Counted from the stretch's first letter, positions 33,662-42,596 are shown. The stretch is DNA of 45,332 nt from Pseudomonadota bacterium (GCA_021848325.1 JAJZUU010000017.1:1-45332), one strand, 5' to 3'. Notes: generated from the sequence alone by a model not told the origin. Translations and numbers: made by a program.

Positions 33662-33736
33662 TTAGGCTGGCCGGATGACCTGACATCGAAAGAGCGATGT
33701 CGTGAATTTTCTTCATGCTTGCTAGTCGAGAGTCAA

Positions 33737-34516
33737 GTGAAAAATCCCAACGACGTCAATGTTGATAAGTCAGCCCGTGCGCCGCATGAGCCACTGACTC
33801 ACTACTACGCTGACGAAGAATCGAGAAGCGGATTTGTCCAGGAAATGTTCGATAGCACGGCGGAAGATTACGACCGTATGGAGCATATTCTTGGGTTCGG
33901 GACGGGAGTGTGGTACCGCGGGCAAGCCCTGGAGCGCGCCGGACTCAAGCCCGGGATGAACATGGTGGACGTGGGCGTGGGAACCGGGCTGGTCGCCCGC
34001 GAGGCGGCGCGGATTGTCGGGAGCGCCGATCTTGTAACCGGCGTCGATCCAAGCCCGGGCATGATGATGAATGCCAAGGTGCCAGATGGGGTGTCGCTGG
34101 TGGAGGGGCGGGCGGAGTCGATTCCCTTCCCCAGCGGCCATTTCGATTTCCTGAGCATGGGTTATGCGCTGCGCCACATCAGCGACCTGTCTGTAGCGTT
34201 TCGCGAATTCCATCGCGTGATGAAGCCGGGTGCCAGGCTGTGCATCCTGGAGATCACTTGTCCGGAAAGCCGCTGGGGTCGATTTCTGCTCAAAATATAC
34301 ATGAAGGGCCTGGTGCCGATGATCGCCCTGCTCGTGGGGCGCAGGAAAAATACGCCCCGGCTGTGGCGCTATTACTGGGATACCATCGAGGCCTGCGTCC
34401 CGCCGGCGCAAGTGCTTGCCACGCTCAACGCGAGCGGTTTCACCGAGGTGCGCCGCCATATCGAGACAAAGGGCATGGGCATTCTGGCGGAATACCAGGC
34501 GACCAAGCCGGAGTGA
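33737..34516 (+). CDS. Class I SAM-dependent methyltransferase (UbiE-like)
   Basis: About 259 aa. GTG 33737 (VKNPNDVNVDKSARAPHEPL) is the likely start; an ATG at 33647 lies within the hairpin element. Motif I is MNMVDVGVGTGLVAREAARI, then TGVDPSPGMMMNAKV, a 'SIPFPSGHFDFLSMGYALRH' post-motif region typical of UbiE/COQ5, and a C-terminal cap with YYWDTIEACVPP. Substrate unknown; the setting suggests methylation of the aryl head (ring carbon or hydroxyl). It is part of a plus-strand unit with the ACP, KS and the next methyltransferase. Confidence 0.82.
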   Translation: MKNPNDVNVDKSARAPHEPLTHYYADEESRSGFVQEMFDSTAEDYDRMEHILGFGTGVWYRGQALERAGLKPGMNMVDVGVGTGLVAREAARIVGSADLVTGVDPSPGMMMNAKVPDGVSLVEGRAESIPFPSGHFDFLSMGYALRHISDLSVAFREFHRVMKPGARLCILEITCPESRWGRFLLKIYMKGLVPMIALLVGRRKNTPRLWRYYWDTIEACVPPAQVLATLNASGFTEVRRHIETKGMGILAEYQATKPE

Positions 34517-34582
34517 CAGCGGGCATGGATTGCCGTCCCGGACTATGCATCATCCGCGGGTCAGGTTGTAGCTGGTAGGCTC

Positions 34583-35455
34583 ATGTCTGGCGCGACCATG
34601 CTGGTCCATCTGGTTCTTGAGCGCCTGTCGCGGCAGGTGTTACCGCGGGTGCCGGAACCGGTCATGGACAACCTCTCGCAAACCGAGGCGTTTGCCATGG
34701 CGGGCCGGGAGGACGGCATCCTTGCCTTTATCTATCTTTATCAGGCGCTGCAAATAACCCCGCTGGTGCGGAATGGAGACCGGGTACTGGACTTGGGCTG
34801 TGGTCCGGCAAACCAGTTGGTGCAGATCGCGCGGCTCAATCCGGATGCGCATTTCATGGGGCTGGATGCGTCCGCGGAGATGCTCGATCGCGCGAGCGAA
34901 ACGATACGGCGCTGCAAAGTCGAAAATATCGAACTGACGGCCGGAGATATGACCGCGCTGGCGGAGATTGCCGATGCCTCGATCGACTGCGTGATTTCGA
35001 CGATGTCGCTGCACCACCTGCCCGACCTGGCGGCGTTGTCGGACACGATGCGCGAAGCGCGGCGCGTGCTGAAGCCGGGCGGCGGACTGTATTTTGTGGA
35101 TTTCGGGCGATTCAAGCGTACCGGCACACAGCGTTTCTTTGCGGAAGACCGCCGTGACTGCCAGCCGGAAAAGTTTACCCGTGATTATTTCAATTCCATG
35201 AGGGCGGCCTTCAGCCTGGCAGAATTGTCGCAGGCGGCGGCGCTGCTCGGTCCCGGCGTGATTCGCCATTCGACCCCGCTCGCGCCGTTCATGGTGATCC
35301 TGAAAGGCGGGGCGCGTCGCGAGCTGGACGATAAAACCCGGCAGTCGGCGCACGGCCTGTATCGGCGAATGACCGCGGCACAACAGAAAGATTTCCGGCT
35401 GTATGCGCGCTGGCTGCGGGCGGGTGGCCTCGGCTTGCCGTTCGCGCTCGATTAA
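34583..35455 (+). CDS. Class I SAM-dependent methyltransferase
   Basis: A 290-aa protein. The SAM-binding motif is RVLDLGCGPANQLVQIARLN, followed by FMGLDASAEMLDRA, then TMSLHHLPDLAALSDTMREA and VLKPGGGLYFVDFGRF. A C-terminal ~100-residue domain contains SLAELSQAAALLGPGVIRHS. It differs clearly from the UbiE-like enzyme upstream, so the two are not a recent duplication. Likely tailors the aryl polyene head group; substrate unknown. It ends 13 bases from the convergent ketoreductase gene, and a short ACCGG/CCGGT hairpin lies between. Confidence 0.82.
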   Translation: MSGATMLVHLVLERLSRQVLPRVPEPVMDNLSQTEAFAMAGREDGILAFIYLYQALQITPLVRNGDRVLDLGCGPANQLVQIARLNPDAHFMGLDASAEMLDRASETIRRCKVENIELTAGDMTALAEIADASIDCVISTMSLHHLPDLAALSDTMREARRVLKPGGGLYFVDFGRFKRTGTQRFFAEDRRDCQPEKFTRDYFNSMRAAFSLAELSQAAALLGPGVIRHSTPLAPFMVILKGGARRELDDKTRQSAHGLYRRMTAAQQKDFRLYARWLRAGGLGLPFALD

Positions 35456-35468
35456 CCGGGTGTGCCGG

Positions 35469-36188
35469 TCAAATCATCCCGCCGTTCACGGAAATAACCT
35501 GCCCGGTGACATACGAGGCCCGATCCGATGCCAGGAATCCAACCAGGCCGGCCACGTCTTCCGGTTTTCCGGAACGCTTCATCGGCACCAGGCGCGCGAT
35601 CGAGTCCGCATCGAAAGCCTGCTTGCTCATGGCGGATTCGATAATTCCCGGTGCCACCGCGTTGACGGTGATGCCGCGGCTGGCCAGTTCCAGGGCGAGG
35701 GACTTGGTCGCGGCATGCAGCGCGCCCTTGGCGGCGGCGTAATTGGTTTGTCCCCGATTGCCGGTAATTCCCGCGATTGAGGAAATGGTGATGATGCGCC
35801 CCCATCGGCTGCGAATCATGGGCATGGTGAGCGGCTGGGTGACGTTGAAGAATCCGTGCAGAGAGACATCGATCACGCTGTGCCATTGTTCGCGCCGCAT
35901 GCCCGGAAATACCGCGTCGTCGTGTATGCCGGCATTGTTTACCACCACCTGGATCGGTCCCGCTTCCAGCAGCGATTCAAGTACGGCCTGGGTGGCGGCG
36001 CTGTCGACCACGTCGAACTGGACCGCTTCCGCCGACCTGCCGTCTTCCAGCAGCCCTTCGCACAGCGCTCTTGCGTCATCGATATTGCGGTTGGCGTGAA
36101 CGATCACGTGCATGCCGTCCGCGGCGAGTTGTCGGCTGATGGCCGCGCCGATCGCCCCGCTGCCGCCGGTGATGAGGGCTCTTTTCAT
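35469..36188 (-). CDS. 3-ketoacyl-ACP reductase (ApeQ/FabG-like)
   Basis: A 239-aa short-chain dehydrogenase/reductase. NADPH-binding motif ITGGSGAIGAAISRQL, NNAG in VVVNNAGIHDDAVF, catalytic Ser-Tyr-Lys in TISSIAGITG / RGQTNYAAAKGAL, and PGIIESAM after the active site. C-terminus YVTGQVISVNGGMI as in FabG. Reduces the beta-keto group after each elongation of the polyene. It lies 32 bases downstream of the dehydratase gene and is the last gene of the minus-strand unit 38225-35469. Confidence 0.93.
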   Translation of the reverse strand: MKRALITGGSGAIGAAISRQLAADGMHVIVHANRNIDDARALCEGLLEDGRSAEAVQFDVVDSAATQAVLESLLEAGPIQVVVNNAGIHDDAVFPGMRREQWHSVIDVSLHGFFNVTQPLTMPMIRSRWGRIITISSIAGITGNRGQTNYAAAKGALHAATKSLALELASRGITVNAVAPGIIESAMSKQAFDADSIARLVPMKRSGKPEDVAGLVGFLASDRASYVTGQVISVNGGMI

Positions 36189-36220
36189 GAATGGTTATCC
36201 TGTGGGCAAAGGGTTGAGGT

Positions 36221-36721
36221 TCATTTTCCTCCCGCGTCGAGCAGGACGCTTGCGCGCCCGGACAGTAGAACAGCGCCCTCGGAATATAAACTGAAATCGT
36301 AGAGGATGTTGATCTCATTGCCCGAGAGCCGTTCTGCGCGAACGACAAGTTCGCCGTCGACGTCATCCAGCCTGTGCCTGTTCCATTGCACGTTCCGGAC
36401 GCTGGTCAGGAAGCCGGCGGACGGGGCCTGGCCGGTGCCGACCAACAGGGCGCCGTGGACCGCCATGGCCTGGGCGGCATATTCGATGCCATTGGCGATG
36501 CCCAGGCTGGCCGATTGGCACAGCGGGTTGTCCGCAAGGCGGTGGCTGTTCGCCCGGCATACGATTGTGGTTTCGTTCCAGGACTCGACCCTGTCGAGCA
36601 GGCACATGCCGCCCTGATGGGGGATGTGTGCGGCAATCCATGCGCGATCAAGCACCACTGGCGACGCCACCGGTCGAGGTTCGCTGGCGCGGTGGAGGTC
36701 GTTGTCCCCGCCGATGCTCAT
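36221..36721 (-). CDS. Hot-dog-fold dehydratase (ApeP-like)
   Basis: A 166-aa protein. AHIPHQGGMCLLDRVESWNE is the signature of the aryl-polyene 3-hydroxyacyl-ACP dehydratase subunit, and SLGIANGIEYAAQAMAVHGA forms the central hot-dog helix. The N-terminal ~20 residues are probably disordered. It would work with the small FabZ-like protein encoded at 42593-42892; in studied aryl polyene systems the two dehydratases form a heteromer. Its ATG overlaps the stop of the methyltransferase gene upstream (ATGA). Confidence 0.85.
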   Translation of the reverse strand: MSIGGDNDLHRASEPRPVASPVVLDRAWIAAHIPHQGGMCLLDRVESWNETTIVCRANSHRLADNPLCQSASLGIANGIEYAAQAMAVHGALLVGTGQAPSAGFLTSVRNVQWNRHRLDDVDGELVVRAERLSGNEINILYDFSLYSEGAVLLSGRASVLLDAGGK

Positions 36722-37437
36722 GCCACGCGTGCAACTAGCATGAAATTCGCGAAGGGCGTACCGGCGCTCATGGGGATTGCCTGTACCTCAAAGCCGCGGG
36801 CTTCGAGTTCGGCCACCCATTCGCCTAGCGGGCGGCACCACATGCGTGGCAATCGATGCCCCTGGGCGAAGGACATGCAAGAATCCACCAATTGGCTTAG
36901 GGCGAAACGCAATCCGCCGCCAGCGTTCCCGACACGCGTCACGAACAGGCCTCCCGTGCCGAGTGCAGCTCGGATTTTGTCCAGCATCCGGTTTTGCTCC
37001 GCATAGGGAATGTAGTGAAGCACGTCAAGGATGGCGATGACGTCCGTGTCGTTCAGGTCAGCCTCGCGCATGTCGCCGCCGCTCAGCTGCACGCGTTCGC
37101 CGTGGAGCGGCTGCAAGGCGCGGTTGCCGCAAACCGCCTCGCGTTCCATGAGTTCGATCCCGCGGAAGAGCAATCCTTTGGGCGGGGCTGCGCTGCCTCT
37201 CCAATGCCCCTGTGCAGCCAGCCGTTCCGCGCCCAGCAACCAGGCGGCCAGCAATCCGCGGCCGCAGCCAAGGTCCAGGATGCGCGCGCCGTCGGTGAGT
37301 AGCGATCGTTTTATCAGGGCGGCGAAGATGGGGTCGTGCTTGAGCTTGCCGCGCGCCCAGCGATAGTTGAAGTTGCCGGTTGACCGGTACGGTTCGGTTG
37401 CAAAATCGAGTAACTTTCTTTTCAGCTTGGCTTGCAT
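36718..37437 (-). CDS. Class I SAM-dependent methyltransferase
   Basis: A 239-aa protein. SAM motif ARILDLGCGRGLLAAWLLGA, then RGIELMEREAV and VIAILDVLHYIPYAEQNRML, a C-terminal domain with LGEWVAELEARGFEVQAIPM. This 'LDLGCGRGLL..LL' type occurs regularly in aryl polyene clusters next to the deacetylase/acyltransferase genes. It is the third methyltransferase of the cluster. It overlaps the deacetylase gene by 16 bases and the dehydratase gene by 4. Confidence 0.83.
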   Translation of the reverse strand: MQAKLKRKLLDFATEPYRSTGNFNYRWARGKLKHDPIFAALIKRSLLTDGARILDLGCGRGLLAAWLLGAERLAAQGHWRGSAAPPKGLLFRGIELMEREAVCGNRALQPLHGERVQLSGGDMREADLNDTDVIAILDVLHYIPYAEQNRMLDKIRAALGTGGLFVTRVGNAGGGLRFALSQLVDSCMSFAQGHRLPRMWCRPLGEWVAELEARGFEVQAIPMSAGTPFANFMLVARVA

Positions 37438-38225
37438 GATGAGTTCAGGGGGACCGGTGTGAGGTTACGCGCCGCCAGTTCGGTGAGCAGGCGTGGCAGC
37501 ACCTCGATAACGACGGGGTTACCGCTTGCGGTGCCGGCGGAGTGGCCGTCGTGCATTAATAGGATATCGCCCGCATCCAGCTTGCTGGTGAGACGCGCAA
37601 ACACGGTATCGGCGTCGCCGCAGCGGGTATCATAGCCGCGGCGCGTCCAACTGGCCAGACTGACGCCGAAGTGGTGCAGCACCGGGTCCAGGAAAGGGTT
37701 GCGCAGGCCGGCGAGGGCGCGGAAGAACTGTGGTCGCCTGCCGGTGATTCTCTCCAGGGTGGCCTGGGCGTTTCCGACCTCCCGCTTCCAGCCGCGGATT
37801 CCAGACAAGGAGGCGCGGTTGCGGTGGAACTGGCCATGGTTTTCGATGGTGTGGCCTTGCGCAACAATGTCGCGGCAGATATCCGGATGAGCGGCAGCCC
37901 TTGTGCCGATGCAAAAGAAAGTCGCGCGGGCATTGTATTGGGCCAGGATGGCCAAGACCCTGGGCGTTACTTCCGGATCCGGGCCGTCGTCGAAGGTGAG
38001 GGCGACTTCTCCGCGCTGGGCAGCCGCCATGGGCAGGCGAACCAGATTGGCTCCCAGCAGCGTGCTTCGCGGCCACATGCCCGCAGCGCAGATGACGGCG
38101 TGATCGAGCAGTACGGCCGCAACCGCCCAGCGCCAGTGCGACGGCTCGACCGATACCAGCGACAGGGCGCCGAGGTGAAGGCAGATGGAAGCTAGGATAA
38201 ATGGAGTCGGTCGCCAGGCAGGCAT
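37422..38225 (-). CDS. NodB-type polysaccharide deacetylase, membrane-anchored
   Basis: About 267 aa from ATG 38225; an ATG at 38282 is also in frame but lies at the edge of a mobile element. Two N-terminal hydrophobic segments (PFILASICLHLGALSLVSV; WAVAAVLLDHAVICAAGMWP) anchor it. The NodB domain has motif 1 ALTFDDGPDPEV, motif 2 IENHGQFHRN (metal-binding HxxxH), a catalytic-arginine region RALAGLRNPF, and ILLMHDGHSAG near the end. Probably removes acetyl groups from the sugar part of the pigment anchor. It is now the first gene after the 38288-38726 insertions, so its link to the upstream operon promoter may be weakened. Confidence 0.85.
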   Translation of the reverse strand: MPAWRPTPFILASICLHLGALSLVSVEPSHWRWAVAAVLLDHAVICAAGMWPRSTLLGANLVRLPMAAAQRGEVALTFDDGPDPEVTPRVLAILAQYNARATFFCIGTRAAAHPDICRDIVAQGHTIENHGQFHRNRASLSGIRGWKREVGNAQATLERITGRRPQFFRALAGLRNPFLDPVLHHFGVSLASWTRRGYDTRCGDADTVFARLTSKLDAGDILLMHDGHSAGTASGNPVVIEVLPRLLTELAARNLTPVPLNSSCKPS

Positions 38226-38287
38226 TGATATCGTTTCTGTTGTGCAGGATGGACTAGCAGTTATGGGCCGGGGTATGAGCAATTATC

Positions 38288-38494
38288 CTAGGAGCCTGTC
38301 GGACTTAAAGGAAATCGGCTGCAAATCCACCTGACCGGTCCATATTTCGCCGCTTTTTTGGTCAATAGAACGACTATTGACCTGCAAAATCGACAAAATC
38401 TGTCCTCGGCCAGCCGAATTTTGCGAGCAGCCGCTACGCGGCTTGCCTGCCTGACCCGCTTCGCTTCGATTCTTCAAGTCCGACAGGCTCCTAG
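38288..38494. mobile_element. 207-bp MITE-like element, 19-bp terminal inverted repeats
   Basis: Perfect inverted ends CTAGGAGCCTGTCGGACTT (38288-38306) and AAGTCCGACAGGCTCCTAG (38476-38494). Inside is a second palindrome, GTCAATAG..CTATTGAC (near 38362-38382). No intact gene. A partial copy lies at 1-42. The palindromic CTAG ends and absence of a transposase suggest a non-autonomous derivative. Confidence 0.78.
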
Positions 38495-38726
38495 AAACGG
38501 CAGTTGACCGCTCCACAGATGTTTCAACATCATGATCCAAAGCCACTTACTCCTGATTTCAGGGTTCAGCCGTTTGGTGAGCCCGCTAGGGGTCGGATTG
38601 CACAATTTTCGGGGCGCATGGCGGCGTTGCAACTCCTTGGAATGGAACGACCATTCCGCGTCGTCGCGCCTTGCCCTGCGCCCCGAAAACCGCACACTCC
38701 AACCCGGTCAACTGCCGTTTCTAGGA
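38489..38726. mobile_element. 238-bp MITE-like element, 21-bp perfect inverted repeats
   Basis: Ends CTAGAAACGGCAGTTGACC.. and ..GGTCAACTGCCGTTTCTAG are perfect inverted repeats of 21 bp, counting the outer bases. It overlaps the right CTAG of the neighbouring element by a few bases, so one inserted at the end of the other. The right edge abuts the TAA stop of the exporter gene (38727-38729) without changing it. A shorter relative lies at 45048-45166. Confidence 0.8.
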
Positions 38727-41078
38727 TTATGCGGATTGTAATCCGGATCGGCCGCGAGACAGGATGGCCGAAAAAACGAGTGCAAAGAGCGTGCCCAGGC
38801 TGACGGTGGTGCCGATGGCCGACAGCACGGGTATTTTCGAAAGGCCCAAGATGCCGAAGCTGCCCACAGTGGTGAGGTTGGCCACGACCAGCGAGATTTG
38901 CATCTGACGGCGTTCCGGCTGTGTGCCGGCTTGCCCGCTGACCTCGAAGAACAGTGCATAGTTGGAACCGATCGCAACAACCAGCAACAAGCCGACCAGG
39001 TGCAGGATGGTCAAATGGGTGCCACTCAGCAGCACTACCGCGGCGACGCACGCGACGGCGCAAATGAGCGGGGCGATCACCCTGAGCGTGCGCGACAGGG
39101 ATTTCAGCGCTGCCAGCAACAGCACGAAGATAACTAGACAGCCCAGTTCGGATAGCAGCAGCACTTCATTCCGGTAATTTTCGAAAAGCCTGGTCGATTC
39201 TTCCAGCAAATCGATGACGACAATATGCGGGAGCCGCGTCGATTGCAGTGCGGCTTGCACCCGGTCGAGGTCTATCGGGGAACCTGCGCGGCTGTCCATT
39301 GCGCGCAGCGGCATGAGCACCAGGTAATCCTTGTCGCGTTTGATCAGCAGCGAATCCACCAGCAGCGCGGCGGAGGTTCCGTCGAGGTCGGCGCGCAGCA
39401 GAGGTTTCCTGGCACGCGCCGCCTGCAGGTCCGACAGAAAACCCTGCAGATGCTTCATTCTGACCGGTATGCCTACGAGTGCCTGCCGGAGTCGTTGCCG
39501 TGCCTGGCCGGCGTCGGGGAGTTCGGCCTGGCGGGCGCGCTGGAGGGCAAGGCTCGGCAGCACAAAGGCAGGAGAGTTGAAGCCGGCAATCGCCTGGTCT
39601 TGCACCAGGCCCCGCAGCACGGTAGCGGCCTGTTCGGCGCCCTGCAGCGCTTTTTCTTCGTCCGGCGCAGTGAAGGCAACCATGAAGCGCAAATCCGGTG
39701 CGCCCAGGTCGCCCCGCAGTTGCAGGTCGAGTTCCTGATCGGCTTTGGGAATCGGGCTCAGCGTCGAAAGGTTGCGGTTCCATATGTTGTCTGCGTGTGC
39801 CAGGATGATGCCGCCGGCAGCTAGAGCGAGGAGCGCCGGCAGCCAGCGCATGCGGGTGGCGCGATTCAGGATGCCGTCAAGAACCAGCCCCGGCCGGCTG
39901 AGGTCGCGGAGATTGAGTTGTCGCGGCATCAATGCCGGAAGCACGTGGCGGGTGACGATTGCCGCTGTAATTAGACCGCTGATGGAATACACCCCCAGTT
40001 GGTTCAGGCCCGGAAATCCGGAGAACAGCAGGGCGGCGAAGCCGGATATCGAGGTGAGAACGCCCAGCCAGATGGTGCGCCAGAAGTTGCCGGGATTTAC
40101 CTGCCCGGCGCGCTGCAGGTAAAAGTATATCGAGTAGTCCACGGCCTCGCCGATCAAGGTGGTGCCGAACCCCAGGGTCAGTCCGTGAACCTGGCCATAA
40201 GTGAGGCTGACGGCGGTAATTCCGACCAGTGCGCCGGAAAGCACGGGAAGCAGGCCGAGGACGAGCAGCGTGGCCGAGCGGTAAACCAGCAAGAGCAGGC
40301 AGACGACAAGCAACAGGCTGGCGGCCGCCAGGCGGGTTACCTCGCCTTCGATGGTGTCGCGCGACTGAACCGAGAAGACGCTGGTTCCGCTCATCACGAT
40401 GCGGGTGCCGGCCTGGCGATCCGGCATGCTGCCGAAGATCTGCCGTATGGTGTTGATGGCATGGGACTGCGCTTCGGTATCGGTGCCGGCGGCACGGGTA
40501 TAGGCGAGCAAAACCGCGCGCTTCCCGTCCCGGGAGGCCCATGCCCCATGCATGCTTTTCGGCTGGCTGTCGCCGCTGAACTGTGCCAGTAATTGCAGCG
40601 TTTCGCCGGTGGGGTCGCGCGGAAAGAGCTTTTTGAGGATCAGGCCGGCATCGCCCGAGAGTGCGTCAATCGAGTCGCTTATCGCGGCGTGCAGGCCTTG
40701 CGGGGTAAATCGCCCGGGCGCGACATCGGGACTGAGCAGGTAGCGGTTGTCGAAAAAAAAGGCGCGGTCGCGCTGTTCGGTGGCGGGGTCGCCGTTTTGT
40801 ACGCCCACGAATAATCCCGTCTTGCGTAACTTGTTGGCCAGTTCATGCGATAGTCTGGCGCGCCCGGCGGCATCCCCGCCCTCGATGCCGATCATGATGA
40901 GGCGCGCGATGATGCCGTCGCGGAACTGGTCGACGAGCAATTGCTGGCGCTCGCTCGGTGCCTTGGGCATAAAGGCGGACAGGTCCGATACGAATTTTGT
41001 CCTGGCGATGAGCAGTGCGCAGGCCAGCAACGTTGCCAGCCAGATCGCCAGGATCAGACGATGCCTATTCGATCTCAT
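38727..41078 (-). CDS. MMPL/RND-type exporter of the aryl polyene cluster
   Basis: A 783-aa inner-membrane protein. The start is ATG 41078, overlapping the stop of the LolA-like gene (ATGA); a longer frame upstream is a shadow. It has an N-terminal membrane helix (LILAIWLATLLACALLI), a large periplasmic domain, a membrane block (SLLLVVCLLLLVYRSATLLV...), a second periplasmic domain (~440-620) and a C-terminal membrane block ending AIGTTVSLGTLFALVFSAIL. Membrane helices contain the charged/polar pattern GFGTTLIGEAVDYSIYFYLQ and VVAIGSNYALFFE seen in MMPL proteins. Predicted to move the lipid-linked pigment across the periplasm with the LolA-like partner. A mobile element ends directly at its stop codon. 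Confidence 0.9.
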   Translation of the reverse strand: MRSNRHRLILAIWLATLLACALLIARTKFVSDLSAFMPKAPSERQQLLVDQFRDGIIARLIMIGIEGGDAAGRARLSHELANKLRKTGLFVGVQNGDPATEQRDRAFFFDNRYLLSPDVAPGRFTPQGLHAAISDSIDALSGDAGLILKKLFPRDPTGETLQLLAQFSGDSQPKSMHGAWASRDGKRAVLLAYTRAAGTDTEAQSHAINTIRQIFGSMPDRQAGTRIVMSGTSVFSVQSRDTIEGEVTRLAAASLLLVVCLLLLVYRSATLLVLGLLPVLSGALVGITAVSLTYGQVHGLTLGFGTTLIGEAVDYSIYFYLQRAGQVNPGNFWRTIWLGVLTSISGFAALLFSGFPGLNQLGVYSISGLITAAIVTRHVLPALMPRQLNLRDLSRPGLVLDGILNRATRMRWLPALLALAAGGIILAHADNIWNRNLSTLSPIPKADQELDLQLRGDLGAPDLRFMVAFTAPDEEKALQGAEQAATVLRGLVQDQAIAGFNSPAFVLPSLALQRARQAELPDAGQARQRLRQALVGIPVRMKHLQGFLSDLQAARARKPLLRADLDGTSAALLVDSLLIKRDKDYLVLMPLRAMDSRAGSPIDLDRVQAALQSTRLPHIVVIDLLEESTRLFENYRNEVLLLSELGCLVIFVLLLAALKSLSRTLRVIAPLICAVACVAAVVLLSGTHLTILHLVGLLLVVAIGSNYALFFEVSGQAGTQPERRQMQISLVVANLTTVGSFGILGLSKIPVLSAIGTTVSLGTLFALVFSAILSRGRSGLQSA

Positions 41079-41668
41079 TGGCTGATAACTTTGGTAATGA
41101 CCATCTCGGAGTGATCGCCGTCGCTTTGATCCAGGTCGATGGTTTTGACGTCTGCATGAGAGCCGCCGATCCGGATGCGGCTGAAGATGCTTCTCATGCG
41201 CTCCTGCCTTGGAATAAGCACGAGTTGCCATTTTTCGACGGAGCCGGTGAGTTTGAGCGCGTAGAATTTTTCCAGCGCGGAGAGATCGCCCGCCAGCGTG
41301 CCGCGAATGCTTTCGATGAAGGCCGAGACTTCCGGGTGCTCCTCCAGACTGACCGTCATCCGGCGTTTGCCGGGCTGATCGATAGTCAGGATGCCGCCGT
41401 TCAGGATGAGCGATTCCGGCCTGGGTGTCAGCGTGCGCTTCTCGAGTTTATCCGGGGATATGAATGAGAGGTCGCCTGTGGACACGATCGGATGCTCGAT
41501 GATCCCGATGTATTTTTTTTCGACGAAGGTGGCTCTCCCTGTCTTGTTTTGCGACAGGATATGCATCAGCTGCGACGGTTGCCAGTCGTCCGCGCGGGCG
41601 ACGGGTGCGGCAAGGACGAGGACGAGCCAGGCGATGGCGGAAAAGCGTGTTTTCTCAAGTATTTTCAC
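41075..41668 (-). CDS. LolA-like periplasmic carrier protein
   Basis: A 197-aa protein with a clear signal peptide (SAIAWLVLVLAAPVARA, cleavage before DDW). The mature part is a LolA/LolB-like half barrel: GRATFVEKKYIGIIEHPIVS, GDLSFISPDKLEKRTLTPRP, ILNGGILTIDQPGKRRMTVS. Such proteins are standard in aryl polyene clusters and are thought to ferry the pigment lipid to the outer membrane. It is translationally linked to the acyltransferase (14-base overlap) and the exporter (ATGA). Confidence 0.88.
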   Translation of the reverse strand: MKILEKTRFSAIAWLVLVLAAPVARADDWQPSQLMHILSQNKTGRATFVEKKYIGIIEHPIVSTGDLSFISPDKLEKRTLTPRPESLILNGGILTIDQPGKRRMTVSLEEHPEVSAFIESIRGTLAGDLSALEKFYALKLTGSVEKWQLVLIPRQERMRSIFSRIRIGGSHADVKTIDLDQSDGDHSEMVITKVISQ

Positions 41669-42596
41669 TATCTGCGGATTTCCAGAAATCGTAAAAGTTG
41701 AACCAGTTGAACGGCGCCGTCTGGCAATGGCGTTCCAGCGCGTTCACGTATCTTGCCAAGACTTCGCGGATTTCGTCCTCCCGGCTGGCGGGCGTCGAAT
41801 TCGAAAAATCCGCCAGCAACTCGAATTGTATGTCATAGCGATTGCCCCCTTCGTATAGGCCGGCCATGAAATAAACGGGATACCGCAACATCGCGGCCAT
41901 GCGGAACGGGCCGGTGGGGAAGCGGGCAGGCGACCCGAGGAAGGACTGGCTGATGTATTTATCCGGGCCGCTCGCGCGATCGGCAAGGATGCCAACCATG
42001 GTACCTTCTTTCAATTTGTGGTGTATGGCAAGCATGGAGTCGAGTTGCCCAAGCGAGACGATGTCCAGCATCACATGGGGATTGATTGCGGCCAGCGTGC
42101 CGTTGAGCTGGCGTGCATTTTCCGGATACATCGCGATGCAGACCTTGAGTTGGGTATTGTCGCGGGCAATGCTGCGCAACATTTCGAAGCTTCCCAGGTG
42201 TGCCCCGAACAGAAAGCAGCCGGTATTGACGGCATGCAGGGCATGAAGCGGTTCGCCGCCGAAAATGCGGATGTCGAAAAGGTCCTGCCGGTTGTTGAGC
42301 AGGTAGATGCGATCGTGAATCGTGCCGGAGAAGGCCAGAATGTGCCGGTACAGGTCCAGCCAGGTGACGGGGCGTCGCAAGACCCGGTCCAAATAGGCGC
42401 GGGAGGCTTTGCGTGCTGCGGGTACCGCAAGCACAAAATACAGCGCGATGCCGTACACGACGATGCGTGACGGCCGGCGCCCCAGCGCCAGCGAAAGCCA
42501 ACGCATCACGCTCAGCCAGAAGACGTTGCCGCGCTCCTTTCTTTGCAGCCATTCCGGCGTTCCGCCGGCGCGGGGTGTTTCCGGTTCGGTCTTCAT
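41655..42596 (-). CDS. LpxL/HtrB-type acyltransferase
   Basis: A 313-aa protein. The start is ATG 42596, overlapping the dehydratase stop (ATGA). The N-terminal membrane region (VFWLSVMRWLSLALG; IVVYGIALYFVLAVPAARKA) is followed by the catalytic HX4E motif in FLFGAHLGSFEMLRSIAR, then ILADRASGPDKYISQSFLG and PTGPFRMAAMLRYPVYFMAG, all typical of the lipid A late-acyltransferase family. In aryl polyene clusters it probably acylates the lipid anchor or transfers the polyene itself. It is distinct from the PlsC-like enzyme at 28241. Confidence 0.9.
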   Translation of the reverse strand: MKTEPETPRAGGTPEWLQRKERGNVFWLSVMRWLSLALGRRPSRIVVYGIALYFVLAVPAARKASRAYLDRVLRRPVTWLDLYRHILAFSGTIHDRIYLLNNRQDLFDIRIFGGEPLHALHAVNTGCFLFGAHLGSFEMLRSIARDNTQLKVCIAMYPENARQLNGTLAAINPHVMLDIVSLGQLDSMLAIHHKLKEGTMVGILADRASGPDKYISQSFLGSPARFPTGPFRMAAMLRYPVYFMAGLYEGGNRYDIQFELLADFSNSTPASREDEIREVLARYVNALERHCQTAPFNWFNFYDFWKSADSENT

